From NCBI GenBank assembly GCA_029260825.1, contig JAJDCM010000322.1:1-64000 (forward strand): 64,000 nt of DNA, in the 5' to 3' direction. The position numbers and the translations under genes are program-made. The first letter of the stretch is position 1. Each line of letters begins with the position of its first letter. Origin of the DNA: Planctomycetota bacterium. GTDB taxonomy: Bacteria; Planctomycetota; JACOTG01; JAJDCM01. Below the pieces are notes generated by a model, which was not told the origin of the DNA, searched no databases, and worked only from the letters and a program-made list of their open reading frames with translations. Of this stretch, positions 29,613 to 38,374 are shown one piece after another.

Positions 29613-31799
29613 CTAGTTCAGGGTTAGATTTTGGTAGATCATCCGGCCGTCGGACTTCTTTTTCTTGTAGCCGGCTTGGCCAAGCCTTTTGCCGAATTCC
29701 CGTTGTGTCATTGGGTCCTCGTCATGGTCTTCACACCAAACGCGATACGAATCGTGGAGCTTTGTCGCACCAATTCCAGCGCCCTTCTTGTCAACAACAC
29801 ATTCCATCAGGAATCTCGCCAAGACATCTCTTTCGAATCGGTAGGCTTTTGTCTCTTGCTGCACGGGCGTCGGTTCACACAAGCCTCTAGCTTGCCAATC
29901 CTTGAATCCCTTGACTGCCCAAGCGAGAATTCCCTCGCGCTCCAAACTGAGTTTGTCGACCAGCTTGCGGTCACGCTCTTTGTTTGGGATTTCCACTGGA
30001 AAACGGATCACTACTACGCGTCGCCAAATGGCCTCATCAGTTCCCTGAATCTTTGGTAACTGGTTCGTGGACAACCACAAGTGATGAGTTGGCTTGAATT
30101 CCCAAAAGTCCTCACGCATTCGACGCGCTCGGATTGAATCACCTCCGGTAAGCTGCTTCACGAGCGGCTCGTCCAGTTGTACGTTTTGGCCAATCTCACC
30201 CGTTAGTGCCATCCGCTTTCCAAATAGGTCCGCTTGCTCCGTCGGATGATTCCGTTGCCGCTTCGCCAGCAACACCTCAGGAGCCATCTGGATTGCGAAG
30301 TCTTTCCCGAGGACGCTCGTAAGGGTCCCGAAAAGAGTGCTTTTTCCATTGGCTCCTTCTCCGTAGCAGAGGAAAAAGACCTGCTCGGAAACGTCGCCAG
30401 AGAGTGAATATCCGATAGCTCGCTGGATGTAGCGCCTTACTTGTGCGTTGGGAAGGACCCGTTGAAGAAACGCTTCCCAATGAGAGCATTTCGCCTCGGG
30501 GACATAGTCGACGTCAACGATCTTTGTGAGGTAGTCCTCGCGCCGGTGGGCGCCCAGTTTGCCGGATTCTAGTTGGAGGGTTCCGTTCTGGCAATTCAAG
30601 GCGAATGGCTGACAGTCCAGCTCGTCTAGACGAATGGAGATCCCCTTCTCACATTGCGCCAGTTTGATTATTGCGCGTCGTTGTGTCGAAGACTCAGTTC
30701 GTTTTGCCCAGACCTTGATCGCTCTACTCGAATCCGCGTCGTCGCACTCTTTCGACTCCGCGTAGAGTTGATGGATCAGGTCCTTTGTCTTGCTCAAGAC
30801 AAGATTGTCGCTGACTGGCTTCCAACGGCGCCCATCCCAGGCGAGCCATTTTTTCCATGCGGAGCAGTACCGCAAATTGTCACCGTGCAACTCGACGAGT
30901 CGCTCAGCGTTTCCAGTGTCGGTGAGATGCTTGAGCAGCCTGCCCTCACGTGCGTAGAGGAGATCGTGAACATTTGAATCGTTCTCCTCCATCCCGGCGG
31001 TCAGACCGCTTTGAATCGTCTTCGGAATTTCGTCTTCCTCCAGCCCGGCGTCTTCGGCCGCTTTCCTTGCTTGGTTCTCGACCTCGCAACGGTCTAGGAG
31101 CCCCACTCTCACAATCCCACCGAGGCGAAACATCTCTCGATTTAGAGTGTCATTGCGCTCTCCGTTCGCCGCAAGTCGAATTGTTTCGCACGACTCTCGG
31201 AGCATGATTTCGGCACGCCGCATGTCCGAGTGAGAAGGCTGTGTTCTTGCCGCCCTAGGTCTCTTTGCTGCTCTTGGCCTGCCCTTTTTGGTGTTTCGGA
31301 TGACCAGATGAGCGGGGAACATCGCCAGAGGAGCGTCCTCTGGCGATAATCCAGGTGCCCAATAGTAGGGTTCCCCGGTTTCTGGATGGAGGGACCCAGG
31401 GAAGACGACCTGACCACCGTCGCACCTGATGTCGACGTCCTTTGCGAGCTTGCCTACCCAGTTCTTGAGTTGCTTAGCGGGCGGCTTGAAGTAGTAATGT
31501 CGCCTCTCACTGCCGGTCACAACCGTCGTGGTCTTGGGAAGCCCAAGTGTCTTTGCCCCGGACCCATCTGCCGTGTCGTCGTCGATGACCACAACTCCGG
31601 AGACCTCTCCCGTTCGAAGGCCGATGTTTCCTTTTCTGGCCCATTTCTTGACAGTTTCTAGGTCGGGAGGATCTTGTTTCTGCCAAGCTTTGAGGATTGG
31701 TTTTTTGCCTCTTAGCGGAGTGAGCACCCAGCCTCGCTTGAATGCCTTCAAAGCTTCCTCGATGCGGATTTGCTCTTGAGTCTTCTTACGTCGTTGCAT
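29613..31799 (-). CDS. bifunctional Prim-Pol (AEP) / D5-P4-like SF3 helicase replication protein
   Basis: N-terminal Prim-Pol-like GKKPILKAWQ...GVVVIDDD...GGQVVFPGSLHPETGEPYYW; SF3 Walker A CYGEGANGKSTLFGTL; LWLSTNQLPKIQGTDEAIWRRVVVIRFP. Start at ATG 31799 preferred to 31880 because of overlap with the HTH gene. Confidence 0.88.
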   Translation of the reverse strand: MQRRKKTQEQIRIEEALKAFKRGWVLTPLRGKKPILKAWQKQDPPDLETVKKWARKGNIGLRTGEVSGVVVIDDDTADGSGAKTLGLPKTTTVVTGSERRHYYFKPPAKQLKNWVGKLAKDVDIRCDGGQVVFPGSLHPETGEPYYWAPGLSPEDAPLAMFPAHLVIRNTKKGRPRAAKRPRAARTQPSHSDMRRAEIMLRESCETIRLAANGERNDTLNREMFRLGGIVRVGLLDRCEVENQARKAAEDAGLEEDEIPKTIQSGLTAGMEENDSNVHDLLYAREGRLLKHLTDTGNAERLVELHGDNLRYCSAWKKWLAWDGRRWKPVSDNLVLSKTKDLIHQLYAESKECDDADSSRAIKVWAKRTESSTQRRAIIKLAQCEKGISIRLDELDCQPFALNCQNGTLQLESGKLGAHRREDYLTKIVDVDYVPEAKCSHWEAFLQRVLPNAQVRRYIQRAIGYSLSGDVSEQVFFLCYGEGANGKSTLFGTLTSVLGKDFAIQMAPEVLLAKRQRNHPTEQADLFGKRMALTGEIGQNVQLDEPLVKQLTGGDSIRARRMREDFWEFKPTHHLWLSTNQLPKIQGTDEAIWRRVVVIRFPVEIPNKERDRKLVDKLSLEREGILAWAVKGFKDWQARGLCEPTPVQQETKAYRFERDVLARFLMECVVDKKGAGIGATKLHDSYRVWCEDHDEDPMTQREFGKRLGQAGYKKKKSDGRMIYQNLTLN

Positions 31800-32067
31800 T
31801 TTGTTTGCCTCCCTGTTCGTCGTTATCTTGGCTTTTGCGGGTTTGTGAAGCGGCCTCTCGAAGTGTGGCTCGAAGCTCATCCGTTAGTAACTTGAGCGTT
31901 GTAGCTGCCTGAAGAATGTGTGTGGCTTGCCACAAGCGCCTCCCAGCGAGTACTGAGGGCTTCGGTTTGATTTTGCCTCTACGGACAGTCTCAGCGAGAC
32001 GAGGCTCCGTCGTGCCGAGCAGATGAGCTGCCTGACCGGTGGACATGGGGAACTTGGTTGTAGTCAT
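31786..32067 (-). CDS. small HTH (MerR/excisionase-like) regulator
   Basis: FPMSTGQAAHLLGTTEPRLAETVRRGKIKPKPSVLAGRRLWQATHILQAA; 14-nt overlap with replication protein start. Confidence 0.65.
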   Translation of the reverse strand: MTTTKFPMSTGQAAHLLGTTEPRLAETVRRGKIKPKPSVLAGRRLWQATHILQAATTLKLLTDELRATLREAASQTRKSQDNDEQGGKQNATT

Positions 32068-32136
32068 TCTTGACCTCCGTCGGCCGACGCATGATCGGTC
32101 CTCAACCTATCCCCGGACGCTCTGGGGGACAGCTAT

Positions 32137-32154
32137 CGGACACATCGATGTCCG
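32137..32154. promoter_or_regulatory. inverted repeat upstream of the small HTH gene (candidate operator)
   Basis: CGGACA-catcga-TGTCCG, about 70 bp upstream of the 32067 start. Confidence 0.35.
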
Positions 32155-32222
32155 CCACGGACAGTCAGGACTGAGAGGGAGAAGACTGGTTGAGATGAAC
32201 AAGGTGGAGAGGAGAGTAAGGA

Positions 32223-33224
32223 CTATTGAGGATCGGGGAATCCGGTGAGGTCGACGGGGCAATTGGAGTGCCAGCTTACACCAAAGGACCCTCTTTCGAG
32301 GTAGAACGCATATTCTCCGAGGTTCCTTCGGAGTCTCCGGACACACTTTTCTAGAGTCTCAATAGTTGTGATTCCTCGCCCGTGGTCGTGATACTGCTTG
32401 AGCAGATCATTCCATGAGCAGTCTCGGCGAGGGGACTGCATAACTAGACGAAGAAGAAGAATTTGTGACGGTCCGGTCACGAAGACAGATCGAAGGCCTC
32501 TCCTAGAAATCTCAATCTTTTTCTCTGATAAGCGTTCGATCTTTATTGGGGCCAATTCGTCGGCAGGCTCGGGTTTCTTGATCTTCGCTGGAGAATCATC
32601 GCTCTCAATATCGGAGTGTTCGCAGAGGAACCTCCAAGCTCGTTCAGATGCTCTCACGAATTGGGTGGCATTGGTAAGGGCGAGGTCAGAAATGAGATAG
32701 ACGAATTCCCCGTTCGTCATTAGAGCAATCCACGGTTCAAGCTCAAATGTTTCGGGCAGAACCGACGGGAAACGTTCAGGCATCCACTTCGCCACCGCTT
32801 CATGCCAGACATGACGATCCCTATGGGCGCGTGCTGAATTAAGCGAATCGACCCCCTGAGCCGTCTCATAGCGACTTTGTTGCGTTCTGATCCTCTCCAT
32901 GAGATCCTCGACGCCAAAGGAGGATGTGGGTTCGCAAAAGTTGCCATCATGCAGCAGTTCAAGCCAAAACTCAGAGTTCTCATCATGCCCATGTTCGACT
33001 CCTAAGAACTTCAGTTGCGGACTCTCATTGAGAGCGAAACCTAACCACGGGGCCGGTGGGTCTGGAGCGTGTATCTTGTCAGCGCGAATTAGCTCGCATA
33101 GCAACCCGCCTGCCCTAGCTGAGCAGTCTCTGAATTCAGCGACGTCATCTACATCGCCGGTGAATCCGCTAACGAGACGTTGAAAATCGCGAAGTAGGAG
33201 CTTTGCCGGAGTTTTCATGGTCAT
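32223..33224 (-). CDS. hypothetical protein, possible C-terminal winged-helix
   Basis: Continuous 333-aa ORF; C-terminus VFVTGPSQILLLRLVMQSPRRDCSWNDLLKQYHDHGRGITTIETLEKCVRRLRRNLGEYAFYLERGSFGVSW resembles an OmpR-type wHTH. Confidence 0.5.
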   Translation of the reverse strand: MTMKTPAKLLLRDFQRLVSGFTGDVDDVAEFRDCSARAGGLLCELIRADKIHAPDPPAPWLGFALNESPQLKFLGVEHGHDENSEFWLELLHDGNFCEPTSSFGVEDLMERIRTQQSRYETAQGVDSLNSARAHRDRHVWHEAVAKWMPERFPSVLPETFELEPWIALMTNGEFVYLISDLALTNATQFVRASERAWRFLCEHSDIESDDSPAKIKKPEPADELAPIKIERLSEKKIEISRRGLRSVFVTGPSQILLLRLVMQSPRRDCSWNDLLKQYHDHGRGITTIETLEKCVRRLRRNLGEYAFYLERGSFGVSWHSNCPVDLTGFPDPQ

Positions 33225-33690
33225 CGGATGGCCTCAGATCACTTCATTTACGGCAAGCCATGAGACGCTGGTTCGGTGGGAAATGCCAGTCTATTACAGG
33301 GATTGATAGAATCGACCGTTGGTTAGCATGTTGAGACTCCAATGGTGCCGATCTGGCCCTAGCTGCAATTTTTTGGGACATCCCCTTGCTCAAATTGCCG
33401 CTGACCCGCCGTCTCGTTCCCCCGGTGCCCAGAGCCACGAATGAACTGTGAGGACAGCGAGGAACCTTCCGCAGTTTCTTACGGGGTACGGTGTTTCGTA
33501 GTCTTGGGGGCCGCCTCCGATTTTGCTATCTGATAGCAACAAAAGGAGTACCGCGCACCAATCGTGAGTGGGCTGGGAACCTTCTCGACTAAGTTGGCGG
33601 GTCAAGCTAGGACAGAGCGGCGCCCGGGTGGTCAAATTCTAGATCGCCTCATCCGGATCTGAAGATTTCGAGACATAGAGGTGCGATGCC

Positions 33691-33706
33691 GTGCAAACGT
33701 CTGCAC
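33691..33706. promoter_or_regulatory. palindromic site 1 (candidate operator)
   Basis: GTGCAAACGTCTGCAC; related to sites at 33830 and 33904. Confidence 0.4.
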
Positions 33707-33829
33707 TCTGCCACACTGCGTTGACCGCCCGCCGAGGGTTCTCGTGGAAGATGGATCGAGATCCCAAATCATTTGTTTGGTTGTAAGGTCCGCTGCAATT
33801 CCGGTCGGCAAGATCGCCATTCGAGGTGC

Positions 33830-33847
33830 ACTGCAAACGCTTGCAGT
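33830..33847. promoter_or_regulatory. palindromic site 2 (candidate operator)
   Basis: ACTGCAAACGCTTGCAGT. Confidence 0.45.
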
Positions 33848-33903
33848 CCGGAGCGCCACGGGGCGCGAGCCGCGCAAATCCTCTTTGCTATTTCTGAGAG
33901 CCG

Positions 33904-33921
33904 ACTGCTAGCGCTAGCAGT
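33904..33921. promoter_or_regulatory. palindromic site 3 (candidate operator), perfect 18-bp palindrome
   Basis: ACTGCTAGCGCTAGCAGT. Confidence 0.45.
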
Positions 33922-34939
33922 GATTGAAGAGATGAGAATCTGCGCCCATCGGAAGTCAGAAACCCAAGAGAGCAAGAGCGTCGATGAAAGAGGCAAGAGG
34001 AAGAAGAGAGCGAAGGGAGGAGAGGGGGTTTCAAGACACGGAATCGTCAATACAGGAGCGCCACAACGCCCCAAGAGGCTTTCTGCCCTGGTTCGAGCCC
34101 AGGAAGGCTGTTACTACACCTCCTCCACTCCGGGGCGGGGGCCGGGTTTGGAGGCTCTCATAGTATCTGGCAGACTGAACTGCCAGACTGCCATAAACTA
34201 GCGATGATGCATGATTCTGGCGGGAACGACCGCAGAGGGGCCGTCTCCGACCAAACCTACGAGTACGCGTCAAGTCGTTTGGGGGGGTATATAGTTGATG
34301 CCGGAAGACCCTCAACGTAAGCGACAAGGGGTGTGAAGAGTAGGATAATATTGAATATTCATTGCAAAGAAAGGATCGAGTCGAACCTGATCCTGCGCAG
34401 CGCAAGGATTCAACCACAGGTCGGGACGACGTAAGTTAGCTAGATATCGCCCTCCCGATCTTTTTGTCTGAGAATTGGGAAAGGCAAGATCGCGGCTTGG
34501 CCGGTCCGGTGGTTCGGAGTGGTCCGTGGCCAGATTGGCGGCATGTCGAGGTCACAGGATCGTCCTTGCACCGAGGAAGGATTTGACCTGCCGTGAAGGG
34601 GGCTTCAGGGCATCTACAAGTCGATCTCCTGTTCCTTTTGGGAAGAGGGTGAATGCATTTGCTCTGGGCTATTGAAAAGGCGGCAACAGGGTGACTGGGT
34701 TATGTGTTTACTCCCCATAACCTACAGGAAACGGAGTGCTTATCGATTCGAATCGAGCTGATAAAGGGGTTCGTCGTGGCCCATTCGGATTGTTGCTCTT
34801 TGTGCTGTCTCAGCTTACCGCCACCTTAATTTTTGTTCGTCCAATTCTTTCTGTTGCCGTCGCCTTATGCTTCGCTTTTGTCAGAGGGTGAGATAAGGTC
34901 ATGGTGTCAACAGTTTCGGTGTAATTGGAGAGGTGTTAC

Positions 34940-35131
34940 ATGGCTGAGGTCATGTTGTGGGTTTCAAGTGTAACCGAACGGCTCAAGGTTGCGGGGAAGA
35001 TCACCTCGAGGAAGATATCCGGCGACAAGAGAGGGGACGAGTACGGTATTGACCCCGTTAAGCTCGAGACCTGGATTCGAGATTGCTCCTTGGCAGGGGC
35101 GTGCACAGCTTCCGTCCGAGGTGCAGGATGA
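34940..35131 (+). CDS. small HTH/excisionase-like protein, translationally coupled to drmD
   Basis: MAEVMLWVSSVTERLKVAGKITSRKISGDKRGDEYGIDPVKLETWIRD...; RKI.G.KRG.EY.IDP..L..WI resembles the wing/helix end of HTH_17 domains; its TGA overlaps drmD ATG (ATGA). Confidence 0.45.
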   Translation: MAEVMLWVSSVTERLKVAGKITSRKISGDKRGDEYGIDPVKLETWIRDCSLAGACTASVRGAG

Positions 35132-38100
35132 CCCTTCAGCCCGGCCAAATCGTCCGCGTCCGCTCGCGCAGGTATCTCGTCGAGGGGGTGATTCCTCCTC
35201 CCGAACCGGTCGATAGTCCGCTGGTCCGGCTTTCGTGCGTGGAGGATGACGCCCTTGGCGAGTCCCTCGAAGTCCTGTGGGACAAAGAGATAGATTCCCA
35301 GGCCCTGGACGGGGCGAATTGGCAGGCCATCGCCAACCGGGGTTTCGACGAGCCACGCCTGTTTTCGGCTTACCTGAATACCCTCCGGTGGAACTGCGTG
35401 ACCTCCACAAACGCCCGCCTCTTCCAAGCCCCTTACCGGGCCGGGATCGAGGTGAAGGCGTTCCAGCTTGAGCCCCTGCGCAAGGCGTTGCTCATGCCCC
35501 GAGTCAACCTCTTCATCGCTGACTCCGTTGGGCTCGGGAAGACTATAGAGGCCGGGCTGATCCTGCGGGAGATGCTCATGCGCCAGAAGGTGCGGCGCAC
35601 CGTCATCTGCTGTCCTCCATCGGTCGTCCGGCAGTGGAAGGACGAGATGGAGCAGCGGTTCGGCCTGACTTTCGTGATCTACGATCGAGACTACGTAACT
35701 GCCAGGCGCCAGGAGCGGGGCTACGGCATCAACCCCTGGACGACCCACAACCGCTTCATCATCTCCCAGGCACTCATCCGAAACGAGGTCTACGCCGGTC
35801 CCCTACGGAACTGGCTCGAGGAGTTCCCAAGTGGCTCGATGTTCATCCTGGACGAGGCCCACAATGCGGCGCCCGCCAGCGGCACCAAGTACGCCATAGA
35901 CTCCAAGCTGACCCGTGCCATCCGCGACCTCACCCCCCGCTTCGAGCACAAGCTCTTCCTCTCGGCGACTCCCCACAACGGCCACTCCAACAGCTTCTCA
36001 GCTCTCCTGGAAATGCTCGATCCGCAGAAGTTTTGCCGCGGCGTCCCCGTGCACCACGCCTCCCGCGACGCGGTGATGATCCGCCGGCTCAAGCACGACC
36101 TCCGTGAGATCGGCGAGGAGTTTCCCGACCGGAAGGTTGTCCGGATCGACATCGACGGGCTGTCCGAGGACGCCCCCGAGCTGGTCCTCTCGCATTTGCT
36201 CCAGCAGTATCGGCGGGCCCGGGAGGCCCGGCTCAAGGAAGCAACCCGCTCCCAGCGGGCTTCGGCGATGCTTGTGGTCATCTCGCTGCAAAAGCGGCTG
36301 CTCTCCTCCATCGAAGCCTTCGCCCGCACCCTGGACGTCCACGGAAAGGCTATGAAGCGGCAGGCGGACGCGCCGCTGCCGCCGGAGATGCTCCCTGAGA
36401 CGCTGTCGTTGCTCCTCGCCCCGCCCGGGTCCGACGACGAGCGTGCGGCGTTGGCTGAAGATGAGGTCGCCGCCGAAGAGGACCTTCAGATGAAGGTGGC
36501 CACAGCCGCTTCCGCCGGCCCGGCTCACTCCCTGGGGGCCGAGCTTGAGCTCTTGGACGAGATGTCCCGCATCGCCAACCAGGCTCGTTACGATCCTGAC
36601 AGCCGGATCCGGCACCTCATCGCATGGGTGAAAGAGAACCTGTGCCCCGAGCTTGGAACCGCGAGGGCCAGATGGAATGACCGACGCGTCCTCATTTTCA
36701 CCGAGTACACGGACACCAAACGGTACCTCGTGCAGAGCCTGCAGGCGGCCATCGCGGGGTCTGACCGGGACAGCGACCGGATCATGACCTTCCACGGAGG
36801 CATCGGCGAGGAGCGCCGCGAGGACATCAAGGCCGCCTTTAACGCCGATCCGGCGCGACACCCGCTGCGGATCCTGGTGGCGACGGATGCCGCCCGGGAG
36901 GGGATCAACCTCCAGAACCACTGCGCCGACCTGTTCCACCTCGACATCCCGTGGAACCCGAGTCGGATGGAGCAACGTAACGGCCGAATCGACCGCAAGC
37001 TCCAGCGATCGCCGGAGGTCCGCTGCCACTACTTCGTGGTCAACCAACGGGCCGAAGACCGTGTGCTTGACGTTTTGGTAAGAAAATCCGAGGTCATCCA
37101 CGAGGAACTGGGCAGCCTCGCCCCTGTGGTCGCCAGACGGGTGGACAGAATGTTGTCGGAGGGCATCCACCACGAGAAGGTAGAGGATCTCTTCAGCACG
37201 TTGGACCGGATCGACGGCGAGGTCCAAGCCAGCTCGGCGGGGAAGGTCGTGCTGGAGGACCTCGAAGAGGCCCGGGAGCGCAAGGCGAAGCTCACCACCC
37301 AGGTAGAGCGTCTGGAACAGATGCTCAAGGTCTCCCGCGACTGGATCGGGCTGGACGACCGCCACTTCCGCGACGCTCTGTCGGCCTCGCTGGAGATTCT
37401 CGGTGCCGAGTCCCTTCAGCCCTTGAACGACGCCGCAGCTGCTCAGGACCCATCAACGGCCCAGTGGGTCATCCCCCATTTGCACGAGCGGATGGGTGCC
37501 GACCACACCTGGGTGCACACACTCGATGCCTTGCGAGCTCCCATCAAGAAGGGCCAGAAGCCGTGGGAATGGCGGAAGGAAGCCCCCATCCGCCCGGTGG
37601 TATTCCGAGACCCGGGAACGCTCGACCGCAAGGCGGTTCACCTCCACCTGGAGCATCGAGTGGTGCAGCGCCTGCTCGGACGTTTTCTCGCCCAGGGGTT
37701 CCTCCATGACGAGCTGACCCGAGCCTGCGTGCTGCGCACCGACGACCCCTTACCCCGGGTAGTGGCCCTCGGCCGCCTGTCGCTCTACGGGGATGGAGCA
37801 ACCCGGCTCCACGACGAGATCCTGGCGGTCGCCGCCGAGTGGCAGGACCCCGCCAATCGAGGACGAGGCAAGCTAAGGCCCCTCGGTGAGGGAATCAAGA
37901 ACGAGGTCCTCAAGCTACTCGACAATGCACTCGCGCAGCCCCGCCTGCGGGAGGTGCCCGATGCCATCCGGAGGCGTCTTCAGGCCCACGCTGCCCAGGA
38001 TGTCGGCGAGCTCCATCCACACCTCGAGCGCCGGGCCGAGGCGCTCTCAAACCAGGCGAAGCGGGCGCTGGAGTCTCGCGGTGAGCAAGAGGCTCGAGAG

Positions 38101-38364
38101 ATGAAGAAGATTCTCGAAGGCCAGAGGGACCGGATCGAGAGGCAGCACAAGAAGGCGGCTGGAGATAGCCTCCAGCTTACCCTGGGTTTCTCCCAGGACG
38201 AGGAGCGGCAGTTCGCCGCAAACCGGAAGCACTGGGCCAGCCGTCTGAGTGATTTGGAGAACGAGATCATCGGCGAGCCTGCTCGAATCCGCGCTGGGTA
38301 CGAAGTGCAGGCTCACCGCGTGGAGCCAGTGGGGCTGGTCTACCTTTGGCCGGTGTCTGGATGA
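35128..38364 (+). CDS. drmD: DISARM class 1 SNF2-like helicase DrmD
   Basis: ADSVGLGKTIEAGLILREML; SMFILDEAHNAAPASG; LFLSATPHNGHSNSFSALLEMLDPQKF; ATDAAREGINLQNHCADLFHLDIPWNPSRMEQRNGRIDR; operon context. Confidence 0.9.
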   Translation: MTLQPGQIVRVRSRRYLVEGVIPPPEPVDSPLVRLSCVEDDALGESLEVLWDKEIDSQALDGANWQAIANRGFDEPRLFSAYLNTLRWNCVTSTNARLFQAPYRAGIEVKAFQLEPLRKALLMPRVNLFIADSVGLGKTIEAGLILREMLMRQKVRRTVICCPPSVVRQWKDEMEQRFGLTFVIYDRDYVTARRQERGYGINPWTTHNRFIISQALIRNEVYAGPLRNWLEEFPSGSMFILDEAHNAAPASGTKYAIDSKLTRAIRDLTPRFEHKLFLSATPHNGHSNSFSALLEMLDPQKFCRGVPVHHASRDAVMIRRLKHDLREIGEEFPDRKVVRIDIDGLSEDAPELVLSHLLQQYRRAREARLKEATRSQRASAMLVVISLQKRLLSSIEAFARTLDVHGKAMKRQADAPLPPEMLPETLSLLLAPPGSDDERAALAEDEVAAEEDLQMKVATAASAGPAHSLGAELELLDEMSRIANQARYDPDSRIRHLIAWVKENLCPELGTARARWNDRRVLIFTEYTDTKRYLVQSLQAAIAGSDRDSDRIMTFHGGIGEERREDIKAAFNADPARHPLRILVATDAAREGINLQNHCADLFHLDIPWNPSRMEQRNGRIDRKLQRSPEVRCHYFVVNQRAEDRVLDVLVRKSEVIHEELGSLAPVVARRVDRMLSEGIHHEKVEDLFSTLDRIDGEVQASSAGKVVLEDLEEARERKAKLTTQVERLEQMLKVSRDWIGLDDRHFRDALSASLEILGAESLQPLNDAAAAQDPSTAQWVIPHLHERMGADHTWVHTLDALRAPIKKGQKPWEWRKEAPIRPVVFRDPGTLDRKAVHLHLEHRVVQRLLGRFLAQGFLHDELTRACVLRTDDPLPRVVALGRLSLYGDGATRLHDEILAVAAEWQDPANRGRGKLRPLGEGIKNEVLKLLDNALAQPRLREVPDAIRRRLQAHAAQDVGELHPHLERRAEALSNQAKRALESRGEQEAREMKKILEGQRDRIERQHKKAAGDSLQLTLGFSQDEERQFAANRKHWASRLSDLENEIIGEPARIRAGYEVQAHRVEPVGLVYLWPVSG

Positions 38365-38374
38365 GGGGGGTGTG

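Noticed and set aside
34031-34417. 128-aa minus-strand ORF in the DISARM upstream region
   Set aside because: No recognisable motifs; crosses the dyad-rich and T-arm-like noncoding sequence.
35998-37365. 455-aa minus-strand ORF opposite drmD
   Set aside because: High-GC antisense open frame; sense strand carries clear helicase motifs.
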